Positions 11,301-23,657 of a stretch of DNA of 64,000 nucleotides are shown here, in pieces. Numbering within the stretch: the stretch's first letter is position 1; every line of letters starts with the position of its first letter. A program made the position numbers and the translations under genes. The notes below the pieces were generated by a model, which saw nothing but the letters and a program-made list of their open reading frames with translations, did no database searches and was not told the DNA's origin. This DNA is from Undaria pinnatifida. Taxonomy: Eukaryota > Sar > Phaeophyceae > Laminariales > Alariaceae. The stretch spans positions 5,392,628 to 5,456,627 of the forward strand of contig JABAKD010000013.1 of assembly GCA_012845835.1 (NCBI GenBank), written 5' to 3'.

Positions 11301-14300
11301 GCTACGCGCTCACGCTACATACACGATTGATGTTGAGACTGTTCAAAATATTTTTCCGTCTCCCTGTACATGGAGAGAGAGAGGGTCAAAGGGAATGGAC
11401 CTCTATGCGCAATTAGCCGCGACGTCCACATAGCAGTCAGTACTGCTGCTGTAGTAGGCAGCGAAATATCAAAGATAGCACGCTGTTTTTGCAAGGCAAG
11501 CTTACACGGCGGGAGATGAGGAGAGCGCAAAGCGCCGAGCGACGACGCGCCTATTATGGAAACACATGGTTCGTTTCCGTGTGACGCCTCTTCAGCCAGA
11601 AATCGGCTCTAACGAGAAACTACCCGATGAGAAATTTGTATAGACTATCGTAACAGGAGAGGGTTTTGGGGATCAACGCGGGATAACACTTCCAAGCGTA
11701 AAAATAGCGCCTTATACAACGGTAGCGAAAGACACCCAAACGTAAGATGCACATGCCGCGGCTGCTGCCAAAGCAGCGGCACGCAGTCCGTTCATCCCCG
11801 AGAGCCCGAAAAAAAAAAAAACACTTACGCTCTGTTTTTTCTTTTTTTTTTCGTCGTAAAAATCATGTGAAGCTTATGTGCAGCCAGGAATTTCTCCAAC
11901 CACCACCAATTTATTTCTAAAAAATCCGGCACTTTGTACGAGAAACACCAGAACGCGCGGGGCCGAAGCATCTCGCAACAAAGGTATCGATCGGCGTGTC
12001 GATCACTCAACGAAATCGGCCGAATCCGCAGCGCTGCTGACGAATTTGAAATAAATTTCGTAAAGTCAAAGCTGACGACGTTCGTCCGCCTGCTGCGCGG
12101 GCGCGACCAAAAACGATTTGAGGGTGTCCTTCACTTTTGTGTTTTTCACCGTGGATGGAACTAACCTTAGCCCTAACCCATAGGAAATATTCCGATGACT
12201 GCCCACTAGTGACGTCACTAGGGTTAGATGGTTGAACAACACAGTAATGTCGTTTTTCTCTTTGCTTCCTCTTGTATTTTCTTGTCTTGTCTTTCCGTTC
12301 CTTTTTTCGTTTTTGCGCTTCCTTGTTTTTTCTTTCCTTTCCTTTATCTTCTTTTCTTTTCTTTGTTTCTCTTCTCCAATTGACTTGCGTCTGTCGTGCG
12401 TATGCGTAGTGATAGGTAATACGTGTATTACATACGTGGTAGTCTTTCTTTGGTGGCAAGCGGCACTATAGTCGGTTTGTCCAGGCGCGAGTAGTGAGAT
12501 GTATGCACCAGTATGGACTTGGCACATCGTAGGCTGACGCCCGATTTCATTTTTATTATATGTTTCTGGTGGAGGCATGAATTGCGTCAGCTGTGATATA
12601 TGCGTCGTACCACCTTTGGCTTGTTTGCGCTTGTCCCCTGGGGTATTTCTCAGCTCCAGAGTGACTGGAGGCTGTCCTGTGACCACGGACTTGATTATGC
12701 GAGAACAACCTAACAAACAATCTCTTGAGATTTGATCAGACCTGTTTGTTTTTTTATTTTCCACGCTACATAAAAATGATAAATGTGATTTTGATTTTGA
12801 GTGAACTTTCGATCTCATCACACCCCGAATGCGCGTGTCGTCTTCACATTAAACCGCTCTTTCTACGCAACAGCAGTAGTATCATCAGCACACCCAGTGC
12901 CCGTGCCGATTCTTCATCATAGATATACAAATTCTGTGGACACAAGACTCTGTGGTTGCGAGACAGAGCAAGTGAAAGTGAAACAAACAAGGCACAGACA
13001 GAAAAGCAAGTGAAATGCCAGCGTACCAGATACGAGAACACTACGTAACACAACAAAACAGGCCAACCATACAACCAAGAAGAAAAAAAAACAAGCAAGC
13101 AAGCAGAACGACAGGAGGAGGAGGACTTCTGAAGAACGTGAGAATTGATTCACATAATTTCACGATGCGTCTTGTGTCCTTTTACGCCTGTGAGCACATT
13201 ATAAACTGCTCCTTCCAACCATGAACACCTCAACACGAATGACGTGTTTGTTATGTACTCGTGAAAAAAAAGTGCGGTGTGGTTACCTTGGTGCCCAGGA
13301 AGTCGAGGCTTCCACCGTGAGCGCGCAGGTTGATGTAGGTGTCTTCCGTGCTGATGAGGCGCAGCTCGTCGGCATCGCCGCCAGCCGATTTACCGTGCAC
13401 CTGAACGCAACAGAGGACGGGGGCGGGGGGGCGGGGAGGGGGGGGGTGAGGCGATGCACGTAGCGACGGGTCGGTTGTGGGTTGGTTCGTTTCGCGGGAG
13501 GGGATGTGGCATCGAAAAAATTGTAATTGTTTGCGATGCTCTGTGTGTGTGTGTGTTCTTCACATTAAACCGTTCTTCTACTCGTCGACATCCAGCACAC
13601 CCAGTGTCCGTACTGATTATTCACCCTAGAAAGATCAGCTCTGTGGTCACAAGCTACGACACAGAGATAGTGCATCGTAATGCATTCGACAACGCAATGT
13701 CATGCCCTAGTACTGGGTACGACAGGCACAACATACATACGTCAGCAACAGAAATACATTGGAAGAGAGAAATACGAAATAAACAAAAACAAAAACAAAA
13801 ACAAAAAACAAAAACAAAATAAGAAAACAAATAAAAACAAAGATAAATGTGGGACAACAGGGAACGCCTATATTATTACAGTCAACAGCAGATTCGAATG
13901 AACGGCATCGGCGGCAAACATATAACTGCTCGTACACAACTACACCCTGGTGCTGTCACTGCTGCTGTACCAGGCACCTCGACTACGAGTACTACTATAA
14001 TACACAGATACACGCCTTTTGGTGAAGAATTCATCAATTAATTATAGCAAGGAGTAGATAGTTTGTTGGCAGCGCACAACAATAAAGTCGCACATCCGAG
14101 AGCAACCATTGCATGAACGTTTCCCTATATTCGCAATACGAAACTTGTTTTCTTTTTTATCGTCCCATGCATGGACTATATACTGTACGATATACTCCGT
14201 ATATGGTTTTTCCAGGGTACTCCTCGGGAATTTTCCCGTCACGGTTTTCCCGTCGTAATAGGCGGATACGGGACGGTAGCGGAATACCGTCAAAATTCGC

Positions 14301-16526
14301 GATACCGTATACCGCCAAAGTCGGTACCGTCAAAAAACGAGAATCCGCTTCCCGTTTAAAAAGTACCGTATTTTTCAAAACCGCCAAAAAAATACCGTCA
14401 TGATGCAGTACCGTCAAAAAAGTACCGCCATGTGCCAATACCGTCAAAACAGTTCCGGCAAGATAAGGATGTCTGTGAACTGCCGGTAGTCCAGTAGGTA
14501 GCGGGCACGACGGTGTGTTTTTGAACTGGAGTTCGATCCTCACTGATGTCCTCTTTTTTTTTTCATAACTTCGAGTAATTTTTTTTTGTTGTTGTAGGAT
14601 TTTTGGTTCAGTTGGTTGCGTTTCGGAAGAACCAGGACCTCCTCTGCAGCGAATTTCACCTGATCACATGTATCGTATGTTCGGTACCGGGTATAGGCGA
14701 TACCGTCATTTTTCAGTACCGTGCAAAAGGTACCGTCAAAAAACGAGAAACCGTTTCCCGTTTTAAAAGTACCGTCATTTTCAGAACCGTATGAAAAAAC
14801 CCGTCATAATTCGCCGTACCGTATACCGCCAAAATCGGTACCGTCAAAAAATGAGAATCCGTTTCCCGTTTAAAAAGTACCGTATATTTCAGAACCGTCA
14901 AACTTCGTACCGTCATCAAAAACCGGTACCGAGGAGTACATCCCATTTATTATCCTCGCACTACTCTCGCTCTCCCTCCCTCCCAGTACAGAGTACTGAG
15001 AACTGAATGCGCGAATTCTATTCCCATTTTTTGTTTCTTTTTCTCCGTCCCCAGACGTGTACGAGTAACTTAGATCCTGGGTACGGGCATCGAGTAGCGC
15101 TCACCCAAGCCAAGGACGTCAGAAGACGGTCATTCAAGGGAAATCGTCGAACGGCCAAGGGCGTCAAACCCATCGTTTGACACAAAAATCTAGTAGTTTT
15201 GGCGTCAGTCACAGCGAATTGTTGGAAAATTGCCGTCCGTCAACGGGTCCAGGTGCCGTCTCCTGATATATTTGACCCAAGCGGCTATGAAAATACTACT
15301 AATAAAGGTCAGCAGTTAATTCCTGGTTCATTCTTGCAGTTACCTCAAAAGTCCGACCCGCGCGGGACTCGCCCGCGCGGGACTCGAACCGCAGAACCAA
15401 CGCTATTCGATAGTAGCATTCGAGTATAGCGACTAATCCACCGCGAGGCGGCCAGCTACACTACCACCGCTGGGGTGCGGGCTAACGGCTGAACCGGGTT
15501 TTCGTTTCCCTTCATCTTATTTTTTTCGCCTTTTGATTTGCCCTTTTTGATTATTTTTGGGTACCCTTGGGAGCTATTATTGCGTGAGGCGATGAATGGT
15601 GTCCGTGCGTGCACACCGCCACCGAAGATACAGAGTTAAGCAGGGGACAGATGATGCAGCAATGCTCCTAACCCTCTTCCCAATAGTTGCATGCTGAACC
15701 CAGTGTGGGGTGCTGTCCCGTCGGCTGGGTGCTGCCATCTGCTTTGTTGGTGTTGATTTGCTCACTTCATGTTCTAGCGTTTTTTCGTCTTGGGTACGTG
15801 GGCGATGAGGACGGCATGGGCGCCGCTGTCCTAGTGGTGCGCAGTGCGTAGGTGATGAGACCATGCGGCAATGCTCCTACTCCTACAACAGGAAATTACA
15901 TTGATTAACCCCTTTACAGCTGGAACCCCTTTTTGGGGACAAAATTACTTGGAATTAGTATAGGGAGGGGTTTGGGGGTTCTGAAGGGTTATTCGAAACC
16001 CAACATGGTTGCTGCCCCCGACGTCGGTTGGATCTGCTTTGTGGCTCGTTGCTCGCTGGCTGGTTGTGACGCTTCGTGAGTTGGGCAAATTTATGCTCGA
16101 CACTCATCTTTGCAGCGATACATTTCGATAATCACGTCATCAAGCCGAAAACAATGTAAATGACTTTTACTTGCTATGCCTACTACGCACCTTCAGCGTG
16201 ATGCCATCCTCCACGTACAGCGCCTCCTGGAGCAACCAAGTTCCCGTGGCGGTATCGCTAATGTCACCCGAATCGGGGTCAACAGCGTACAACGGCGCCT
16301 TGCCCGACCGCGCTTCCCAGATGTCGGTCAATGTCACACAGCCGCCGCGCGTGCTGCCGTCCGCGGACTCGAGGTACAACCGCTCGGATGACGACGAGTA
16401 TCGGATGGAGACCGTGATGCTGGAGTCGCAGTCCGGCTTTGCAATGGGGTCGTTCGGCGATTCGGTGTCAGCCGCGATGAGAGCGAGCATGCTCATAAGA
16501 GCAACTTTTCCGAGAGCCTTCGACAT
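8306..16526 (-). CDS. ManC5-E: Mannuronan C5-epimerase, secreted (gene 1, six exons)
   Basis: Exons on the minus strand: 16526-16191, 13400-13287, 11147-10932, 10020-9660, 9290-9128, 8606-8306 (stop at 8308-8306). Every intron is GT..AG, with phases 0,0,0,1,2; the joined frame gives about 496 residues. The protein should convert D-mannuronate to L-guluronate in polymeric alginate outside the cell. Residues 1-20 form a signal peptide (MSKALGKVALMSMLALIAA). The part ending GYLGFHDSESYGLTW resembles the AlgG N-terminal region. Exons 4-6 are parallel beta-helix repeats, with YGFDPHDDS giving D281, H283 and D284, and R309 lying 26 residues after the His as in AlgG (His319/Arg345 from memory). The start is set by the MSK N-terminus shared with the two paralogues. 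Introns are large (2790, 2139, 911, 369, 521 bp) and hold repeats. Intron 4 is 369 bp and open in frame. No damage seen; splice sites are inferred, not tested. Confidence 0.93.
8925..9060 (+). repeat. Short repeat pair in gene 1 intron 5
   Basis: CTCATTTCATGCA followed by a CGT.GTCGTAT block occurs at about 8930 and 9028, separated by a G-rich run. A third related copy is in intron 3 at about 10112-10140 (CTCAGTTTGTGCATGGCCG), again beside a G run. Confidence 0.45.
10715..10772 (-). mobile_element. Solo direct repeat of the TRIM-like family
   Basis: AAGGTATTCGTGGCGTATTT, CCGTTTGACCACAT and CAAAAGGTTAACCAA match the terminal block of the TRIM-like elements, but no inner segment is present on either side. 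It lies in intron 3 of gene 1, as a solo terminal repeat would. Confidence 0.55.
12206..12221. other. 16-bp perfect palindrome with TGACGTCA core
   Basis: CTAGTGACGTCACTAG in intron 2 of gene 1. The core is the classic bZIP/CREB site. Telomere-like CCCTAACCC and GGGTTAG motifs flank it (12170-12180, 12221-12227). Function unknown. Confidence 0.5.
12639..12722 (+). mobile_element. CAA-tailed short element, copy 1
   Basis: Carries CTCAGCTCCAGAGTGACTGG, CTGTCCTGTGACCACG and ACTTGATTATGCG then GAGAACAACC, shared with 20317 and 48705. The tail is short and degenerate. Lies in gene 1 intron 2. Confidence 0.6.
12838..13100 (+). mobile_element. CAAAAA-tailed element, diverged copy
   Basis: TCTTCACATTAAACCG, CAGCACACCCAGTG and GATTCTTCATCATAG match the copy at 13555. 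An A-rich tail with ACAAGCAAGCAAGCAG follows. In gene 1 intron 2. Confidence 0.5.
13555..13825 (+). mobile_element. CAAAAA-tailed element, copy 2
   Basis: About 270 bp, closely matching the reverse copy at 50805-51035. It ends in a run of CAAAAA units (13785-13817), as a retroposon tail would. It lies in gene 1 intron 1, antisense to the gene. Confidence 0.65.
14225..14940 (+). repeat. GTACCGTC-rich degenerate repeat region
   Basis: More than twenty ACCGTC or ACCGCC words at irregular spacing. A larger block (GGTACCGTCAAAAAACGAGAA, then CCGTTTCCCGTTTAAAAAGT) recurs about three times, near 14315, 14728 and 14838. A tRNA-like segment interrupts it. Gene 1 intron 1; no coding sense seen. Confidence 0.6.
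14478..14545 (+). other. tRNA-like segment
   Basis: TAGTCCAGTAGG fits the Pol III A box and GAGTTCGATCC fits the B box, about 45 nt apart. Acceptor and T stems do not pair well, so it is more likely a SINE head or tRNA relic than a working tRNA. Confidence 0.3.
15365..15447 (-). other. tRNA-like segment with duplicated 3' part
   Basis: On the minus strand GTGGATTAGTCGC resembles an A box and GGTTCGAGTCCC is a perfect B box. A CGCTAT/ATAGCG stem lies between. The 3' part (CCCGCGCGGGACTCG on the plus strand) is tandemly repeated. Stems are imperfect, so a functional tRNA is doubtful. Confidence 0.3.
15905..15991 (+). mobile_element. MITE-like TTAACCCC element, copy 2
   Basis: Begins TTAACCCCTTTACAGCTGG and ends GAAGGGTTA, with the shared GGGGACAAAATTAC core. 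Inside gene 1 intron 1. Confidence 0.6.
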
Positions 16527-16538
16527 CTTGCTAGAACA

Positions 16539-16555
16539 GCTGTTTCGACGTTAAG
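16539..16555 (-). promoter_or_regulatory. Conserved leader block before gene 1
   Basis: On the minus strand this reads CTTAACGTCGAAACAGC and ends 12 nt before the ATG. The same block lies before genes 2 and 3, whereas flanking upstream DNA differs. It could be a transcription-start or 5' UTR element; no TATA-like box is obvious beside it. Confidence 0.5.
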
Positions 16556-17241
16556 ACCCGTTGAGGAACGGCGCGCGGATTGGGCCGCGTGGTTAAGTTA
16601 GTGTACATACAGCTTTCGTGTATCTGGTATAATAGTGGGGGCCCCTCTTAGTGCCGGTTGCCCCCGCTTCAATGCCTGTGGAATCGCTCGGCACATTGGA
16701 GCAACCACAGGCATCCGAACGTGGAAGACAACTTCCCATACCAGTGGCAACGCGCAGACTAGTAGTGCCGGCTGCCGCTATAGTTTAGCGCCGGTATTTC
16801 GGGCTGGCACATATCGGCACTACAGAGGCACCACTTTCCAACTGCTGTGCCCCCAACTGCTGTGGAAGCGAGGGCGCATAGCCGTAGGGCGCACAGCCGA
16901 AAGGCATCTGGTGGTACATGCGTAGAAGGATCCATGGTACGAATCACCGCAGGTTGGTAAAAAGAGGTGTAGAACGACGCCTATGAAACAAACCGATCAA
17001 TGGGACAGAACACGGGGGAGGAATAGTCGCTACCGCCGTTGGCTTTTGCGAGCCACCAACAAACTACCACCGCCGTTATACTGCTGCCGTATGTATTGTA
17101 TACAGGGGCCACCCAGCAAGGAAATCGTGGTGTGCTATAGAGAGCAATATGACCGGCTTGTTGGGGGAAGCCGCCGTGTTCATTCCGGGTTATGAGCCCA
17201 ATTACCCAGTTGCGCCAAGCGATTTTGACACACGTATATAC

Positions 17242-17347
17242 GCACTACCACTACCACTACCACTACGACTACTACTACCACTACCACTAACACTACCACT
17301 ACCACTACACACTACCACTACACACTACCACTACCACTACGACTACG

Positions 17348-17395
<48 letters not shown>

Positions 17396-17455
17396 GCTAT
17401 TAATACTACTACTACTACTATCACTACTACTACTACCACTACCACTACCACTGCC
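17242..17455 (+). repeat. (CTA)n / (CCACTA)n microsatellite
   Basis: About 210 bp of ACTACC and ACTACT units, purest at 17350-17394. The low-complexity open frames here are artefacts. Confidence 0.9.
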
Positions 17456-20316
17456 GTATGTACTCGTGTCGCCGTCATCCATCCATTGATTGATATTAAC
17501 CCATCTTGACCACTATTATTCCAACTTTGTGCCCAAAAACGCGGGGGTATTGAAAATAGTAACAAAGGGCTAATTATTAAAAACGCAGCTCGATGATGAG
17601 AAATCTATTGCACAAACCAGTTGAGCGGCCAACACTTGCCATACTTCGAAGTATACCGTAGCTGCATGCAGTACAAGCAGCTCGTTCGGGTGGACCAAAA
17701 TTCGCTAAAAAGTCGCAAATCAGTTTGTTCGTACCCAGTAAAAATAACAAAATAACCCCCTCGCCCCCCCCCGCCCAACTGGACGGGAGAATCCCCCCTC
17801 TACGAGTATATACATGTCATTCAATACACATTCGTATACTACAGCTCGTAGCTATAGGCTACCATTGTGAATTAAGTCGGAAACAACAGTTTGCTTTAAG
17901 CTACGTGGTGTTGCGAGTCGTGCGTGTGTGTTTGGCCCTTCCATCACAGCGAAACATTTATACCAGGACTACCCATGCTGCACGTGGCCTGTAATATACC
18001 GTAGCCAGCTGCTAAAATTGCACCCTTGCCCCCCCACCCTATGAAAGTATGAACTCTACGGCCGGCCGATGGCGAACCTCCCGAAACGGGAATTTAACGA
18101 GAGTATGAAAATACATCAGCTGCGAGCTCGACCACTACCCGTGGTGCAAGCTGACTGCAAATATATCGGTGGTGGCTGATAATCGTTCCAATGCCAAACC
18201 CTGGCCGCTGACTAAAGGCGAACCTCCTGCAACCCGAAGTAATAGCCAGATATGAATAGCGAAAGCACAGAGGCGCCGGCTGTGAGTTCGACTAGTTGCG
18301 CGGCCGAGACAAACTCTAGAGCAAGCAGTACTGAGTCGAAGTTCGTTTGGTTGGACCAAATTCGAGAAATCGAGCATCGCACAGCGTTTTCATAAAGGAT
18401 ATTTTAAGGGCGTCAGCCGTGAGTTCGACGATTTTTTGTTCGTACCAGGCACGTCTTTTCCGCGCCTTGTTCGTACCATAGCACAGCTGTAGCAACAGCA
18501 GTGTCTCCAATTCCTTCCCATATACCAGGTAGGATTCGGTTTTGGTCGTTGGTGTTTTTTCATACGTTTTTTTTTTTCCCTCCTGTCTTTTTCAACTAAT
18601 ATTTTTCTGAAATTATCACCAATCAAATTGATCCATCAAACTGAATGTATGCGCGAGCGAGCAACATGTATGTGGGATGCGGAAAGGCTGATGATGGTGC
18701 ATCGCTCGGTCGAGACATGACTCTCGGCGGCTACGGAGGAGGGGTCGCCTACCGCGCTGTACTCGTCGCGAGGGAAGCTGATGATGGTGTATTCAGGTCA
18801 AGCAGCTGCCGTGGCAATGTTACGTTGACGTTATCGTATCGACCAATCAATCTCATCGTTCCCTCGCTGGCTATACCAACTTGATCTCTCACATCCACCT
18901 GTCAAGGAAGGGTACACGCTATAAACGGCAGTTATTTGCACGTACCGGTACTCTTGCTGTACGTAAAGCTATCTACCTGGTATACTAGATTCATGGCATG
19001 TACTCGTACTGGACAGACATATTAGCCACGACATAATAGTCTATGTAGTCTACTGCACGTGGTGCACTAACAACTCCTACGATGTAGTCTAGAAGCCGTT
19101 TATGCACAAGGTATTGACTGCTGCACCATCAGGTTGCTGTCGACAAAGTCGAACAAACCAACTTCGCAAACCTGTACAGCATGCGCACTTCACGACTGCG
19201 TATCACTTCTGTCTGCTGCCGCGCTGCTGCTGCGGCGGCGGCAGCTGCCAGCAGTACATGCACGGGGGATTACAGCCGGCCACGAGCTCTCTCGACTACT
19301 TCGATAACGTTTTTCCCTCCACAACAGGAGAACGACAAGAACGAAAACAAAAATGACACCGCCGCTGCGCGATGCCAGCCGCTACCAGCTACATGGACTC
19401 ACTTCAGAAGGCAGTAGACCACTTGTAGGTAGGGGCGGTGGCGGTCCTACGATGACTCCTGTTAAGCCAAGCCGAGCTGCAAGCTTGTTGTTGGAGAAAA
19501 GAACGGAAGTGAGTTGGTGGGGTGGGCAAGGGGGGCAAGAGGTCACCAAACAGATCACAGGTGGTATGTGCCGAGATGGTATAGATTTCGCCGATAACTT
19601 AGAGATGACGTGTTGATTTGATCATTGACTGGTATACTGGCATGTTGTGATTGGAGATTGGTGATTGCACGTGATGCAAGCAACGTAACCCTTCTCCCAC
19701 CAATACATTGTTCAGTACACTTCGGATTTTTCTTGTATTAATCTTCGGAAAGATGTGGCGCAGCACATGTACAACTTCACAGCACGTCGCAATGGCAAAT
19801 TGAAGTCATTTTTGAAGAACCAAAATGATATGATATACCTGCGGCCTCTTGCCTGGATGGGTACAAATATAAGAATGTGGTTGTATATATTATGAAGGTA
19901 TAACGGTCATTACGTTTAAGGGCAAAATGATGTGCAAGTTGTTCTAAAACCGATTTTTAACGATGTGTGATGAAAGTGCCGAAGCATGGGGTAGTTGCGG
20001 GAGCCGTCGTATTGCAACTAGGAATACCAGCAGTGACACATGAAACACACGCACCACCACCCTCTCTCCTCAACACAGCAGATACTGCTGCTGCTTACAT
20101 TGCTATGCATACGGCTGCAAGATTCTGCGGCGGCTTGCACGGACCATTTCAGCAGCGGTTTATACAGCGATACTCGTATCATCACAACATGTATGTGCTG
20201 GAACAAATTCTGGCAATTCACAATTCTAGACATGAATATAATGACCGGTATAGTTGTGAAATAAATACCACAACCATCACAATATTCGCGTCCATATAAG
20301 ATACCTGGTGCCGGCC

Positions 20317-20409
20317 GGGTATTCCTCAGCTACAGAGTGACTGGAGCCTGTCCTGTGACCACGTACTTGATTATGCGGGTTAATGTGAGAACAACAACAA
20401 CAACAACAT
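20317..20409 (+). mobile_element. CAA-tailed short element, copy 2
   Basis: TATTCCTCAGCTACAGAGTG, CCTGTCCTGTGACCACG and GGTTAATGTGAGAACAACAA, ending in about six CAA units. The SINE copy begins a few bases later. Confidence 0.65.
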
Positions 20410-20416
20410 ATCATCG

Positions 20417-20711
20417 GTCGCCCCGGTGGCGTATCAGGTTATCCTTGGTATAGGTCAGTTTCGTGAGTTCGAATCCCCCCTAGTGCATACTCGTATAAAT
20501 TCGTGGAGACTTTTTCTTGCGCACAAATTGACTTGCGGAAAGCGCGAGAGCGTGAGTTAGCAACACACGATGAAAAATCGACGAGCAGTGGGATTGCTGA
20601 GCCCTACGTATGCGCGATAAAAATTGAAGGCAAGAACCGGGGCGACACCTATGACCACAGCTTGTCCAGAAGCTGGAACGCAGAAGTGTGCGAAAAAAAA
20701 AAAAAAAAAAA
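20417..20711 (+). mobile_element. tRNA-derived SINE, family 1, copy 2
   Basis: Head GTCGCCCCGGTGGCGTATC (A box TGGCGTATCAGG), B box GAGTTCGAATCCC, body GACTTGCGGAAAGCGCGAGA and CTTGTCCAGAAGCTGG, and a 19-nt poly(A) tail. Target-site duplication not evident. Confidence 0.75.
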
Positions 20712-23612
20712 CTACCAGGGTACTGCTGTTTTATACTATCGTGGTACAAGTACTCCTGCTAACATTGCATGGTACAATTGGTAGACTGGGACAGCAGCAA
20801 AAAAAAAAGGGTTGTCATACGTACACATAATAAAATAACGCGTGGGAGGCGCAAGATGAACGGTCGGCCCCGCGGCCTATCTCCAAAAAATAGTTTGCCA
20901 CACACAGGCACCAACGAGAGCGCCTTTCGAGCGTGGGTAAGCACAATTCGACGCGAGTCGACGAGGGAAGAAAGTCATGATTCCTCTCGCGTACCGAAGT
21001 GGGGAGGGTCGAGAAGAGCCTGCTTTATTTAGTGTGATGAGCCCGGGGCTGAATCAGGTCTACAAGTAGTCAGTAGGGAGGGAGAAGGAAAAGGGAAAAA
21101 GTGCGAAGATACGTAGGATGAGCAAAAACAATACACAAACATCGTTGGCTTCCAAGATACAGATATCATATGAGTCGATGGCAAGATCCACGATTTCCGG
21201 AACGCAGAGCGATCAGGCAGATATTTCAAATAACTTTGTCACCGTCACCCCCGCGAATCTCCTAGGTTCAGATCCAAAAAACCCAAGAAACGAAGGAGAA
21301 CGGCTTGCCCGTGGGGGCCAATATCTGCCCGAAGATCTTTGCAGGAAACATCCGCCCTAAAATACGAAAACAAGTAATTTGAAGTCGATACAGGCGGGAA
21401 GACGGATTATTATTATTACCTGGGCTCCAACACCACCACCCCACAGCCCACCACACGCGAACCCCACACACCGACTCTCAACTTTCACTGCGCTGCCACC
21501 CCACCCTGTCCATTCCCATCTCCGCCACATCGCAACTTCGCCACTGGTGGTCAGCATCTAGACGTAAGCCACCGTGTCAAAGACATCACCGACCGGAAGA
21601 ACACCTTCAAGTACCCGTGCGGCCCGTGTTCTGCTTCCGGCGCGGCTTCGCCCTCTCCCCGCGTGCGGCGCTTGGTGAACGTGAGTCTGTGTGTTTTTTC
21701 TTTTCGAGTTATTTTAATAGTTGTTTGATGCTCCTGAAGATCACTCACCGTTTGTCACTGATTTGTAGAGTTGTTTTTTTCGTCACGGGTTTCGCGGGGT
21801 CTTTTGACAAGGCTCTTGTGAGGTCTTTGGGCGCTTGCTGCAACAGCACCTCAGCGACCCGTGCGTACATGGCCCTGCTGCTGATTGCTGTGGGGTTGCT
21901 CCGGGCGTTCTTCTAGTTGTGCTCGGCAAGGCGAGCACAGCGTGTGCGCTGTCCCAATTTTTTCATCGAATCTGCGGGTGGTGTGGTTTGGACGATTTCG
22001 GGAACTTTTTTTTTTTCCACGATGCTTTTCACTATACTTTATAGTATCGATGTAAAATCTATCACACCACATCGTTTTGCTGCAAGCTGCATGGCGCACC
22101 GATGAAAGGTTGCTGCGAGTTTTTCTCATAAGCTGGTGTCCACTCCACTCGGCGTGCAGCTTAGTACAGCGTCTGCCCCGCGTCGGCGTTCGTTCTACTG
22201 TCCTCGCTAAGGCAACTGCCGTGGATAGCAACCGCAATCAACTATTTCGATGTTTTAGGATTGGGTTTACAGCGGCAGTACCAGTACCATAATAGTCCAG
22301 ACTATACCCCGTTCTTTTTTTTTGTATGACGAATAGTGCGCAGCTTGGTTATTTTTCCATGAACGGGCTCTCCAGCCACAACGGCACATGGTTGGGGCTT
22401 TGAAGAGAAACACCAGAAACTTTTGCGGGCGCGCGCTCCTAGCGGTACGTAAACCGCCGTTGCCGATGTTTGCTCCCTACCACGTAAGCCGCTGCAGGTG
22501 CATGGCTAGGGCTTGAATAGGGTTGGGTCAACGTAGCAGCAGAAAATGCGACTTTCATACGTGCAGTTGTAAAAAGAGTCAACAGTTCCCAAACCTAGTA
22601 CAATTTTGCTGTCTGTTTGGCGGCAAACGCGAACAAAAGGCAAAACAAACGGCGGTTGCCGACATCCGGGATCCCGATATCTATACAAGAATTTGTGAGA
22701 GAGTTTCCGTGGAAGGTTCCTCTCGAGGGAATTCGCGCAGATTCGTCAACGAAACATGGCGTGAAGCGCTTGGGCAACCACGCGAGCTGTATGTAGTCAA
22801 GCCATACAACAGCGGTGGTTGTGGTTCTCAGCGGCAGCTGGCCCGCAGGAGCTATGTCTGATTGTGTTGGCGACTATTAGTAGTATCGATGAATCGAATC
22901 AATACACGGCCTGATCCAAAATATTTCGTTCCATCTCGTACATCATACTGCTGCTTCCCGCGCTCTCCCCCACCACAAACCGATATATCGCAGGTTTATT
23001 TGCCCCTCTACTTGTTGTGCGTACGACATAGACCCAGACTAAGCATGGCACGAAAGTTGCTGATGCACCACCCACTCCGCAACTACCTGGTACTGCTGCG
23101 TATTCATAAGTGTATGCAGCTGAAGTTATTACAAGGCTCTTGTCAACGATGGGCACCGTTTCCCCCCCCCTCCCCCCCGCCCTCCCCCCGCGTGCTCCGT
23201 CTCGGAAGAATTGCGTTGTCAATGATCAAATTACTAAGGCGAAGCAAACAAATGAGTACGCCGCCGCCCCCGTCCGCAACACTGGATTGTTACAAGGGCC
23301 CCGGTTCTCCCTCCCCTCACCCCCCGATTCCGTACATTGGCCAACGGTTCGTATACATGAGCCTCCGCAGTAGTAGTTAAATCTATGTGGGCCTCTAAAC
23401 AGACTATTACAACCCCGTGGCCCCTCCGCGCACCGTTCCAGCACAAGCCTCCTTTCCGCACATTGCTGCACCCGCCTGCCTGTCCGCAATCACTCGAAGC
23501 TACGATGCACAGTCTAAGCGCCTGCTGCGCAGCCGTAACGTTGTACAAAAATCTGACATAACCCCGTGCCCCCATCATCCCCGCGTTTATGTTCTCCGTC
23601 ACACGGGCAGAC

Positions 23613-23629
23613 CTTAACGTCAAGACAGC
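23613..23629 (+). promoter_or_regulatory. Conserved leader block before gene 2
   Basis: Reads CTTAACGTCAAGACAGC, two changes from the gene 1 copy, and ends 28 nt before the ATG at 23658. The longer spacer here is filled by a CACCAC-type simple stretch, so the block rather than its distance to the ATG is conserved. Confidence 0.45.
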
Positions 23630-23657
23630 GCACACCACCATCACCACGACCACAACC

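Larger units (their letters stand above)
16560..23600. other. Spacer between divergent genes 1 and 2
   Basis: No protein gene supported. It holds a CTA repeat (17242-17455), diverged repeat pieces at 17580-17715 and 18050-18440 (shared GGACCAAATTCG words), a CAA-tailed element and a SINE (20317-20711). The promoters of both genes should lie at its two ends. Confidence 0.55.

Noticed and set aside
12066-12821. 251-codon minus frame with Lys/Arg-rich middle
   Set aside because: Low-complexity pyrimidine-rich intron of gene 1 and a repeat element; no domain recognised.
20417-20490. Functional tRNA gene
   Set aside because: Boxes A and B are present but the stems pair poorly and the sequence is the head of a multi-copy SINE.
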